Part shown: piece by piece, positions 44,417-54,647 of the stretch
Position numbering within the stretch: position 1 is the stretch's first letter
Layout of the letters: each line of letters starts with the position of its first letter
From: Meloidogyne chitwoodi
Taxonomy: Eukaryota; Nematoda; Chromadorea; Rhabditida; Meloidogynidae
DNA: 64,000 nt
Direction of reading: 5' to 3'
Assembly: GCA_015183035.1 (NCBI GenBank)
Contig: JACZZP010000002.1
Coordinates: 310,001 to 374,000 of the forward strand
Translations under genes and position numbers: made by a program
Notes under the pieces: generated by a model
Database searches by the model: none
What the model saw: the letters and a program-made list of their open reading frames with translations, nothing else
What the model was told of the DNA's origin: nothing

Positions 44417-47400
44417 AAAGTTACAAAAAGGTAAATTAATTTATTTTTAAATTTATTATTTTTTTTTTGCAGAAGAATTGACGAATTTGTACAAAAGAAA
44501 AGATGAAGCATTTTAACTAGGCTGCGTCCTCGTGCCCCTGACGGGCTTTTTCTCAAAAAATTGAAAAGGGTCCCCTCTATGAGTTGTCCCCGTCAACATT
44601 TTTCGTCCCTTTTCCCCGGTAAAGTCCTCTCCGCCCTTTCGAGACGCACCCTAATTTTAACAATTATTTTTGACACCTTTTATAGAATAGAAACGATGTA
44701 TTTTATTATATAAAACATTTATACACCATTTTATTTTATTTATTTTATTTACGCATAAAAACATTGGTGTCTTAACATTTGAAAAATATTTTAAAAAATT
44801 AGGAAATTTAATGTTATCCCAACATACTTTTACCTCATAAAAAAGGAGGCTTTGAGTGATATGATTTTTTGAAAGTTTAGAAAATTTTGGGGGAAGGAAT
44901 ATTTTAAAGTTTGATACAAAAATTTCCATCGCTGAAATTTTGATGCATTTGGTATCATTCGAAAGAGCTTAAAGAGCTGAATCGAATGAGCTATAAAAAT
45001 CAAAAATTTATGGTTCAGTTTTTGTGAAAAAAAATTTTGAAAGAAAATTTGTGGGAAAAGTTAGATGAACAGTTAAAAAATCGATATCTGACCATTATGT
45101 CACTTTGACCATTTGTAGGTAATTAGAAAAGAATGTTAGTTAAAAGTAAAGTACTGTATTTAAGTAATTTAACCTTTGAATAAATTAATTAATATATTTG
45201 CACTGTTAACGATTGAACAAGCTTCATAAACTTTAAAATCGACAATAAAATCAGCAATTAGAAAACTTTAAAAAATACAAAAATGAACAAATTTAGTATA
45301 ATTATTAACATTATAATTTTTATAATTTCAGACTTTTTTAATGCGAAGGTAACAGCAATTACTGACAATAGTATCTCATATAATTTAAAATACCTAGTTG
45401 TAGTGCCTCTTCTTTCGACTGAAACGATAAAACATCTTCTCTACTATGTTTTGACTCTTCCGGAAAACAATTGAGAAATTGCTATTTTTTCAAACTTGTC
45501 TAGTTTAGGTGGACCATCCATTTATTCGCAAGAAAATATTTTATTTTTAAAGTCAATTTTTAGTTAAATATTTTTAAGCAAATAAGTAGTGTGTGTATCA
45601 GAGATGGACAACTTTCGTATTTCGTATTATTTCGTGTTTTTACATCAATTTTATTTCGTCTTTCTTATTTTATTTTCCGATTTTGCCCAGCCCTGGTGAA
45701 CTAGAAAAGTTTAGTTTTCCTTAATTATACTTTTATTTTGTCAAAACAATTTAGACTATTCCTACAAAACCTTTATCTCCTTTAATTTTTAAATTTAAAA
45801 ATATAACACAAAATAAGGCCAATAATTATTGTGTTTTTTTGAGTACAATTCTACTGTCCGAAAAAATTTTCTTCAATTATTTTTTTTACTTTATTTTCTT
45901 TTCAACAAAAATTAATCTAAAAATGTTTTTGAGTAAAATAAATATTAAATAATTTAAATAAAATTTAAAATTAAATATAAATTAAATTAAAAGGTCAATA
46001 ATTGGGAAATTTAAAGTGTTGGCTTTTTTATTAAAAAAAGGAAAAGTGCGAGTAATTGACGTAACTTTGTAAAATATAAAATAAAATTAAATAAAGAAGG
46101 AATATAGAGAGGTAACAAAGAATAAATTTAAATTAAAAATCAATTTTAAGAAGAAAAAAGAGCCCATTTATTCGCAGAGTTGAATCCTTTTTATTTATGT
46201 ATAGTTCAAAAGTATTAAATTCAGAAAGAGATGTAAATTTAAAACTTTTAAAGAGTTTATGATAAAAATAAATCGATAAAATAGAAAGATTTCTTATGAG
46301 TTTTTTATTTTTCTTAATTAAAAATAAAATTAGCCAAAATTGCCTATTCAAAAATTTCCCAAAATTTTAAAATTGCTCAAATTTTATAAAATTTAATTTT
46401 TAAATAAAGCTAATCTTTTATTTTATTTTTTAAATTTTAGTTTATATTTTTATATAAATTTAACAAAAAGTTATGTTAAAATAATCAAATGTAGAGGTTA
46501 AAGCTATCTTACAATTAGTTAAAGAGGGAGAGAGCGCAGAGTAAATTAACTTTCTCTGCATTGCATAGAGAAGAGCTTATTAAGTGATTACCGCGGCTGC
46601 TCTCTTCACATCTTCCAGCAAACTTTAAAAAATCATAACTTTTTACAATTTCATCTAATTGCAATTATTTTGGTATCATTCGAATTAGCTCAACGAGATG
46701 AATCGAATGGTATATTAATAATACTATAAAATAACTTTTTAATTACTATTAAATAAAAAAACAAATTGCCGTTTATATTGAAGGGTGCCTTATTTTAATT
46801 TTTTTATAAACTAAAAAATGTAGTAAAAAACTTTTTAATTATTTAATTTTTAAATTTAATAAAATTTATTGCCAAGACCATCCTCCACTTTTTATTAATT
46901 TTGTTAGGCAACTGGTTATGAAAATTTAAAAAATTCATTAATTAGAGAAATTTAAAGTGTTGGCTTTCTTAAAGAAAATTAAAAAAGAGAGAGAGAAAGA
47001 GGAAAAAGTAGATGTGATTGAGGTAAATTGGCAGAAAATTGACAAATAAATTTTATAAGGCAAAGAGGGATGGGATATATAAAATAAAGACAAAAAATTT
47101 TTTTAAGAAACTAGAGTCTTAATTTAAATTAAAATTTTTCTATATTTCTCTAAGAATGGCATTTTACATTTATTTATAAAAAAAGTGAAATAGAGGGATG
47201 CTTTATTGAATCGAATAAACGTCCGCGAGTTTAAGGCAATGTTGCTTTACGCAGCGCACTTTGCCCTTTAAAAGGCAATGTGAACGACTGATTTTTTATA
47301 TTTCATAACTCAGTTTGTTTTTAATTTGAATTTTTCTTCTTTCCATCTTTTTCATTAAAAAAGTTTTAACAGGCTATAGTCTGCCAGTATTTTTTGATTT

Positions 47401-47553
47401 TCAAGAGCCTAGAAGAGATTTATTTTTTGTAGTAATGCCTTCACAGGGCCAATATTATTTAGTTTTTTAATATATTATTATTAATACAATTTTTGAAAAA
47501 TTAGAGTTAATTCTTTTAAAATAAATTTAAGAAATATTTATTTAATTTAAAAA
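44417..47553. other. Intergenic region between copies B and C
   Basis: Contains the copy B 3' region, TGGTATCATTCGA-type palindrome pieces (44945-44990, 46670-46712), a half foldback at 45508-45540, and from about 45910 the duplicated 5' region of copy C. A 63-codon ORF at 45283 begins with a hydrophobic stretch but has no support. Confidence 0.65.
47215..47300 (+). promoter_or_regulatory. Conserved GC-rich upstream block of copy C with TGCCCTT
   Basis: AAACGTCCGCGAGTTTAAGG, then a GCAATGTTGC near-palindrome, then GCACTTTGCCCTTTAAAAGG. TGCCCTT at 47262-47268 lies 286 bp before the ATG. Confidence 0.65.
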
Positions 47554-48217
47554 ATGTCAAAAATTTTAATTTTTTCAATTTTCTTATTTATTGTCTTTAT
47601 TTTGTCTGAGACTGAAGGAGTTAAAGGAAAAGATAAAGGAAAAATAGAAGAACATTCTAAAGATAGAGAAACAGAAGCAACAAAAGAAGTAAAAGAAGAA
47701 GAGTCTGATGGAAGTAGCTATAACAATTCTGAAGGAAGTAAAGGTGAAGGAAAAGAAAAGAATATCCGAGCATCTCAAGTATTGAAAGCCAAAGGAATTC
47801 AGCTTGGAAAACATAAAGGAGTAAATCAATGGATAAAAAAAGCGGTAAATTATGATTAAATTAATATTAGAGAGATTGGAATAAATTTAATAAATTGAAA
47901 ATTTATTAAATTTATTTCACTTTTTTAGAGTTTTTTATGCAAAAAATAATATGTTTCAAAATATTTAATAATTTTAATAAATTTTAATTAAAGCAAGACA
48001 CGGTGGAACGAAACAAAATAACGTCAAATCTGCTTAGCGGACTTAACATTGTATTTTTTTAATTATATAATTTTAAAAATTTAATATTAAGAGTGGAAAG
48101 AAAGGTCTTGCTGGATCAGTAAGTCATCAGAATGATAAACCAAGTGAACCCAAAGACGATCAAAAATCAAGTCATGGATCTACCAAAGACGACCAAGACA
48201 CTATGGATGAGAATTAA
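47554..48217 (+). CDS. Small secreted lysine-rich protein, copy C
   Basis: Exon 1 (47554-47847) encodes MSKILIFSIFLFIVFILSET and EGVKGKDKGK, a signal peptide then a Lys/Glu/Ser-rich chain ending QWIKKA at donor GTAAAT. Exon 2 (about 47993-48049) encodes QDTVERNKITSNLLSGLNI. Exon 3 (about 48092-48217) encodes SGKKGLAGSVSHQNDKPSEP and an acidic end, DDQDTMDEN. All junctions are phase 0, as in copy B. Divergence from B in the middle and tail is high compared with the leader and promoter, which suggests fast change of the mature chain. No domain recognised. Confidence 0.72.
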
Positions 48218-48806
48218 AAGTGTAAAAAAGGGTAAATAATTAATTAATTTTTATTTAATTATTTTAAATTTTTTTGACAGAAAAATGACGAATTTTGGAA
48301 GAAAAGATGAGAGAAGAAAACATTTGAAAACAATTACTATTTGAGCACCATTTAAACAAAAACAATCAAACAGGGATTTTTAGATTAGATTTGTATATAA
48401 ACATTTATTTACCCTTTTAGTTTATTTAGCATAAAAACATTGGTGCATTTTAATTTAAAAAGAAATATTTTTTTAAATAAATTTTAAAAAATTTACTATT
48501 AATTCCCAACATTATTTACTCTTTTCTCCTTTACTTACAAATTGTCAAAAGGACATAATGGTCAAATATTCTATTTTTCTAAAAGGCCATTTAACCTGTT
48601 TTCCAGATCCTAACTTTTCATTTCAAGTTAACCTTTATTTTGACTGTCTGACCATTTTGTCATTTTGACCATTTTGTCATTTTGACCATTTGTAGGTAAT
48701 TGAGAAAGGGGTGAAACAAAAATTACCGTATTCTCTTTAATAGACAGACCATCTATTTATTTTTAAAAAAACCTCCAGAGATCGTCTATTAAAGAGAATA
48801 AAGCAT
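48218..48806. other. 3' spacer between copy C and the anion-type channel gene (convergent)
   Basis: Includes the unit's 3' blocks (GCATAAAAACATTGGTG at about 48429) and repeated TTTTGACCATTTTGTCAT at 48645-48690. An inverted pair ATTCTCTTTAATAGAC / GTCTATTAAAGAGAAT at 48728-48801 forms a small foldback element next to the channel stop codon. Confidence 0.65.
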
Positions 48807-51613
48807 TTATTCATTCCTTAGTCTTCCTAAATAATATGCCCAATATAAAATATTAAAAAGAGAAAAAGCCAATGGAAAAAGAAAAAATGCCCATTGATCA
48901 ATCCTATACCCACGGGATAAATATTTATTTTGTTGTTTTCGTAAAATTCGTCTAGCCATTTTTCTCGGCATATTTGGCAATGATTCGCGTCTGACAATTT
49001 CGTCGAGAAGGGATTCACTCTGTTAAAAAAATATTTATTTTTTCAAAAAGAGCTTGGTCCCCCCTATGGTTTTTCGATTTTCATCGGTCTATATCTCGGC
49101 GCATAGTTTAAGTAATTCAATAATTTTGGTGTCATTCTACTCAGCTCGAAAAGCTCTTTCGAACGATATATAGTGTCTAATTAATAAATTATTTCAATAA
49201 CCTGTTTCCCACTGCTAGAACCATAACTATCATTTTCATCATAATCATCTTCTGCTTCAATTTGTTGTGAAGGTTTTCGTCTAACACCGCTTATAGCACC
49301 AATATTTCCTCCAAAATTGGAAGCTGTTTCAGCCAAAGTTTTATTTAAGCAAGCCAAATCAAAAAGAGAACCAACACCAACACTAAAACGAAGTGAACGA
49401 CGAAGCATTTTTTTATCCTAAAAATTTTCAAATTTATTTTAACTTTAAACCTATAAACAATTAAAAAAAACTCAATTTATATGATATAAATGCCATTTCT
49501 AACAATGATGCAAAAATAAATGCTATACAAACAAACATAAAGACATCTATTGGCTGAAATAAAATCATAAAAATTATATAATTTTAAAATTTAAAAAATG
49601 ATTAAGTATTCAGTAATGGTCTTCTAATTTTTATTTGTATTTTTCTATGATTTTTCCCCATATATTTTTATCAAATTTCAAAAATAATTTTCAAGCCTCT
49701 TACCTTAACATATGAAACAGGCGGTAATGAATTGATAATGTTTCCAAACTTTTTTTGAATTTTAAATTAAAAAATATATTTCTCAAATAAAACCTGAACA
49801 CAAAGTGAAATCAATGTATTGACCGATAAAATAACACGAGCAGACAAAGCTTTTAAAGAAATACAAAAAGCAATCCAAGAAAGAAATACATTAATATAAG
49901 TGTTAGCATAAACCTTTTAAGATTTAAAATTCTGATTTAATTATTTCAAGTTTATTTTTATTAAAAATTCTGATTTAATTATTTCAAGTTTATTTTTATT
50001 AAAATTCTGATTTAATTATTTCAAGTTTATTTTTATTAAAAATTCTGATTTAATTATTTCAAGTTTATTTTTATTAAAAATTCTGATTTAATTATTTCAA
50101 GTTTATTTTTATTAAAAATTCTGATTTTTAAAAATTTTATTAATTTAATTAACCTGTAAAATATAATAACCATAACGACGTCTAAAGCCCATTTCAAGTG
50201 TTAATCTATACCATTCACCTGCTTTGTAATACTAAAAATTAATTTTTTAAAATTAGAATGCTTCAACTTTGCTTCAAAATAATTAATTATTTAAAAAAAT
50301 ATTACTTCTGTATGCTTAAACAATTTTGTATTAACTAATTGATAATCTGAAGCACTTATTTCATCAAATAACAAAGTTAATGGTGAAGGCATCCAGTCAA
50401 TAGTTACTGTAGCGGTGTTAAATGAATAAGATTCGAAGACTAATTGACAACTAGCAGAATCCATTGGAAAATCAGAAATTTGAAATACACATGGTGCTTC
50501 AACTTGAACCTATTAATTAAAATTTAAAACAATAAAAATATAAGATAAATACAATAGTAGAATTATTGTAAAATAAAATTAGAATTACACAATATCGCAA
50601 ACTCTTAATTAATAGAAACAAAAACCAGAATTCGCAATTGGATAAAAATAAAACGTAAAATAATCATAAAAAATGTAAAAAATAAATATACAAATCAAAA
50701 TAACAGAATTACAAAATACAAAAACAGAATTACTAAAACAATAAAAGAATCGCAAACTTAAAATATAATTAAAACACAAAAAATACAAAATCAGAATTAT
50801 TATAATTAACATTAAAACTTTATTTATTAGAAATTACTCTATAATTCAGCCATACTGTTCCATTTGCCAGCAACATAAGCAGAACATTTGGTTTCGGCGA
50901 GGCATGAACTCTAGTTGATTTTGTATTAACTAAACATACATTTGGTGACCATAGATGCTTAAAAAAATATTTTGAAAATACAATTAAAATTTATTTTAAT
51001 AACTTTTTCAAATGTCTCGTCAAAAGAAAGATTTTTTCGGCAAGGATCCAAATGAGAAAATTTCAATCGAGGATCATGCCAAATTGCACTAAACCATAAA
51101 TCAGCAGATACTTAATTTATAAAATATTTTTAATTAAATATTCTAAACCAAAATTGCTCAAAACAGAAAGTTCATTTATATCTTGAATTGTAGCTTCAAC
51201 TTGTACCGCTACAGGATTGGCAGGTGCTATGCTTCTAAAAATGTTTACTCTTTTATTTATTTATTTTATTCTGATTTTAAGTTTGCAAACTTAACTTTTA
51301 CAATTTGTAATTCTGATTTTTTTACATTATTTGAAATTATAATATTGTATTTAAGTTTGCGATTTTTAATTAATTCTGATTTGTATTTTCAACATTAATT
51401 GATTTAATTCTGATTTTTTCATTTTGTGTTTCACTTATATTCTGATTTGTATTTTATTTTAAATTACCTGCTATAATTCTGCATAAGAAGATGGACAATT
51501 TTTTCTGATCGCATATTTGTACATTTTCTTCTGTTGTTTAACAGTCTTAATGATTCTGATAATTCAAAAATACACAGAATTATAAGTAAACAAAATATAT
51601 AAAAATTTAACAT
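48807..51613 (-). CDS. Cys-loop ligand-gated ion channel subunit, anion-type (GABA/glycine-like)
   Basis: About ten exons. Signal peptide in the first ([20 protein letters not shown], from 51613). Ligand-binding domain: [20 protein letters not shown], then [15 protein letters not shown] and [11 protein letters not shown]. The Cys-loop is [15 protein letters not shown] with 13 intervening residues. TM1-TM2: [20 protein letters not shown] with [14 protein letters not shown], the alanine-arginine spacing of anion-selective channels (cation channels have GEK). The TM2-TM3 link is [17 protein letters not shown], typical of GABA-A/glycine receptors. TM3 then an M3-M4 loop with [20 protein letters not shown], and TM4 [20 protein letters not shown], ending GRLRNE. 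All expected parts are present. A nematode chloride channel of the GABA/LGC group is likely; the agonist is unknown. Confidence 0.88.
49920..50135. repeat. 38-bp tandem repeat with ATTCTGATTT core in channel intron
   Basis: About five nearly identical units: TTATTAAAAATTCTGATTTA, then ATTATTTCAAGTTTATT. It lies between two TM-region exons of the minus-strand channel gene. Confidence 0.92.
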
Positions 51614-54600
51614 TTTTTAAGTTTGTAAACTTATTTTTTAATAAATAATAAAAATATTTTCTCAGCATGTTTTGCCCTTTTTTGCTTCCTTTTTTTCTTT
51701 TGCTTCTTTTTTCGTTTATTTTGTTTGAGGGCAATTATTTTTTTGGCATAATAAAAACACTGATTTTTTAATTTTTCTTTTTTTAAAAAAATAATTAAAT
51801 TCTTAAAATATTTTTTAATTATTTTTAATGGATTTTTCAGATTAATTAATTTTTACAAAATTAATTATTTAAAAATTAATTAATTAAAAAATATAAAATT
51901 ATTCAAAAATGTTTTTAAATATTATTTTTTAAAATTCCCATGAGATTTAGTCTCTTTTCTCAATTCACTTTTTATTCTTTAATTTTACCCAAAATAATTA
52001 TAATATTTTTAAAATAAAAAAAATAATTTTTTTTCTAAAAATTCCAAAAATAAAAATAAAATTCTTCAATTATTTATAATTAAATTTACAAACTTAAATT
52101 AGTTTACTTTAGCATTATAAAATATTCTCTGATCCGCATGAGTGCTTTTTTTACATTTTTTAAGTTTGTAAGCGCAAGTTCCCGCAACACTTTTTTCTCC
52201 CACAAATTGCCTAATTTTCTTTTTTTAAAAAATAAAATTTAATTTTGCCAATTATTTAAGCTTCAACAATTTTTAAATTAAAATAAAGAAAAAAATTATT
52301 TTATTTTCTTTTCTTTTAATTTAAAAAATAAAAGAAAATATACTCATCCGCAAGTAGTTTTAACTTTGTTTCAGTCCAAAATACATTATTATTATTTTTG
52401 TTACTAATTTTAAAATATCATAAAATATCGCAAAATTGTATCTGAAAAATATGAAACTTTTTTTTAAAATTTTAAATTTTTTTTAAATTTTTTTCTCCAA
52501 ATTATCTTTTAATTTTTATAATTATTTATTTAAATTATTTTAAAATTAATTGATAAAATATTAAAAATTTAAATTAAAAGCTACTTTAAATTTGTATATT
52601 TTTAATAAATAAATATATCTCCTTTAAAAAAATTTTTTTTTCTTTTTTTCAAATGGCGAAGAAAATCAAATTTTCTTCGCTTCTCGGTCTTTGAAAATAA
52701 ATTTAGTAAAATAAAATAAAAATAAACATGAAAAAAAAAAATCTTTCAATAAATTTAGTAAAAAAGAAAAAAAAATTAGATTAATTTTTTTGTGTCTTTT
52801 TTGCCTGTCTTTGCTACCCCTTTGTAGTTGTAAAACTTAAAACTTTGTTTAATACTATGCTTCTTTTTATTTATTTTTGTAATAATAATTATATTTATTT
52901 AAGTATAACAGTGATTCTTTTTTAAATATTTTAAAGTTCATAATTTTTGTGTTAAAAAATCTCAAAAAATTTAAACCACATTTATTAAATAAATAAATTT
53001 TTTATTTTTTAAATTTTATGTCAACACTTTTATGGTAAAATTGAGTTAAAAAATGTTGATTTAATAAAATAAAATTATTTATGGGTAAAATTCAAGGCAT
53101 ATTGATAATAAAAAATGTCATAAATCCAGTTAAACTGTTCTAAAAAGTGCATAAATATTTTTTTAATTTATAGGAAAAAATAGACGATATTATAAAAATG
53201 TTTTTTAAATTATTAGAATTTTTTTTGCTTTTTTTTTTGATTTTATTAAAATATTTTGAAAATTCTCCGTCTATAATAAAATTTATTGATAGATAGACTC
53301 AAATATACACGCACATTTTTTATTGTTTGTTATTTTTCTATACTTAAGTTTATAAACTTAAGTTTTTATACTATTCATTCTCAAAATAATTATTTATTTT
53401 TCCAAGTTTTACTGCCAAAACTTAAGTTTGTAAACTTACGCTTATATACTTAAGTTGTAAACTTATGTTTATCTTTTATTCTCTCAATTATTTATTTTTC
53501 CAAGTTGTACTGCCAAAACTTAAGTTTGTAATTTATAAGTATATATATTTGTATTTACTAACATAAGTAATATTTTTCTCTTGATGCATGTTTTGGTTAA
53601 AACTCTGTTTATTCTGCAAATAATCCTTAGTTGAACACACTTTGTTTGTTTTTTGTTATTTTTATGCTAACAAAAAATAAATATAAAGATGATAATAACC
53701 TTTGGTATTGGACGGGTAATGAGAAATAAAAAATATTAATTTTAGATGCCAAAAAATGAATTTTTTGTCCTTAAAATTATTTTTGACATTTATAGATTTT
53801 TTGCTTAAAATAAATTTAAATTTATTCGTAAATTAAGCAAAAAATAATAATTACTATAGTCAGGATAATTTATATTTTTTATTTTTTTAAAAAAAAGAAG
53901 CAATTTATCATTTTTTTCTCTTATATCCATCAAAAAACAATTATATATAATATATTATTGGTTATAAATTTTAACAACATTTGCTTCTTTTTTTGCAGTA
54001 ATTTTAAAAATAGGAAGAGGAAAAGGTTTTTGATGTTTTTTGACTTGTTTGTTTAAGTAAATTAATGTCAGCCGGTGCTGCTTCCTAAAATGTGTTCTTT
54101 TTCATAAATGAATTATATTTTCTTTCATAAATATTCCAAAAATTAAATAAACAAAAATGAGTAAATTTATCGTCAAAAATGACATAGGAAGAACATATGG
54201 ACTTAAATTTATTTTTATATTTTAGAAATGCCTTAGTTAGACCCCACACATCGTTGTTGATATTCATCTTGTTTTTAATTTTTCCCATGGGTTCAATTAT
54301 TATTTTATATTAATTAAAAACAAATTGTTTTTTTTAATTTTTTATGAATTTTAATATTAAAATTTTATTTTTGCTTCATCTTGTTAATTTTAAATCTAAA
54401 TGTCGAGCTAAACAAATAAAATCCATATTTAAGCATTTTATTAAACTTGAAGCAAGAATTTAAAAAATAAAACGAGCGAAAATTAAAAAACAAAACTTGA
54501 AGCAAAATTTAAAAAATAAACATGAACCAAAATTTAAAAAAATAAACTTGAATCAAGAATTTAAAAAAATAAAACTTGAAGCAAGAATAATTTAATTTGC

Positions 54601-54647
54601 ATTAAAAATGTAATAAAAATAAACTTGCAGCAAATATATATTTATTA
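51614..54647. other. Long AT-rich intergenic region, divergent promoters
   Basis: Separates the minus-strand channel gene and the plus-strand neuropeptide receptor. No credible gene. At 53340-53550 AACTTAAGTTTGTAAACTTA-type repeats occur, and 54430-54600 is an AAACTTGAAGCAAGAATTTA tandem repeat (about six copies) just upstream of the receptor. Confidence 0.7.

Larger units (their letters stand above)
41425..45130 (+). repeat. Duplicated unit 1 (contains copy B)
   Basis: Homologous in order to 45910-48710: AATGTTTTTGAGTAAAATAA block, GAAAAGTGCGAGTAATTGAC block, GAGAGCGCAGAGTAAATTAA block, promoter block, gene, GCATAAAAACATTGGTG 3' block and TTTGACCATTTGTAGGTAAT block. The 5' offset is about 4.5 kb. 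Unit 1 is longer because of inserts in intron 1 of copy B. Confidence 0.8.
45910..48710 (+). repeat. Duplicated unit 2 (contains copy C)
   Basis: Second member of the tandem duplication described at 41425-45130. It begins with the same TCTAAAAATGTTTTTGAGTA block and ends with TTTTGACCATTTGTAGGTAA. Confidence 0.8.

Noticed and set aside
45283..45474. Possible small secreted ORF MNKFSIIINIIIFIISDFFN
   Set aside because: Begins with a hydrophobic stretch like the lysine-rich family but lacks its core, tail and promoter block; likely chance in AT-rich DNA.
49920..50135. CRISPR-like regular array
   Set aside because: Units are contiguous without unique spacers, AT-rich and inside a eukaryotic intron; it is a simple tandem repeat.
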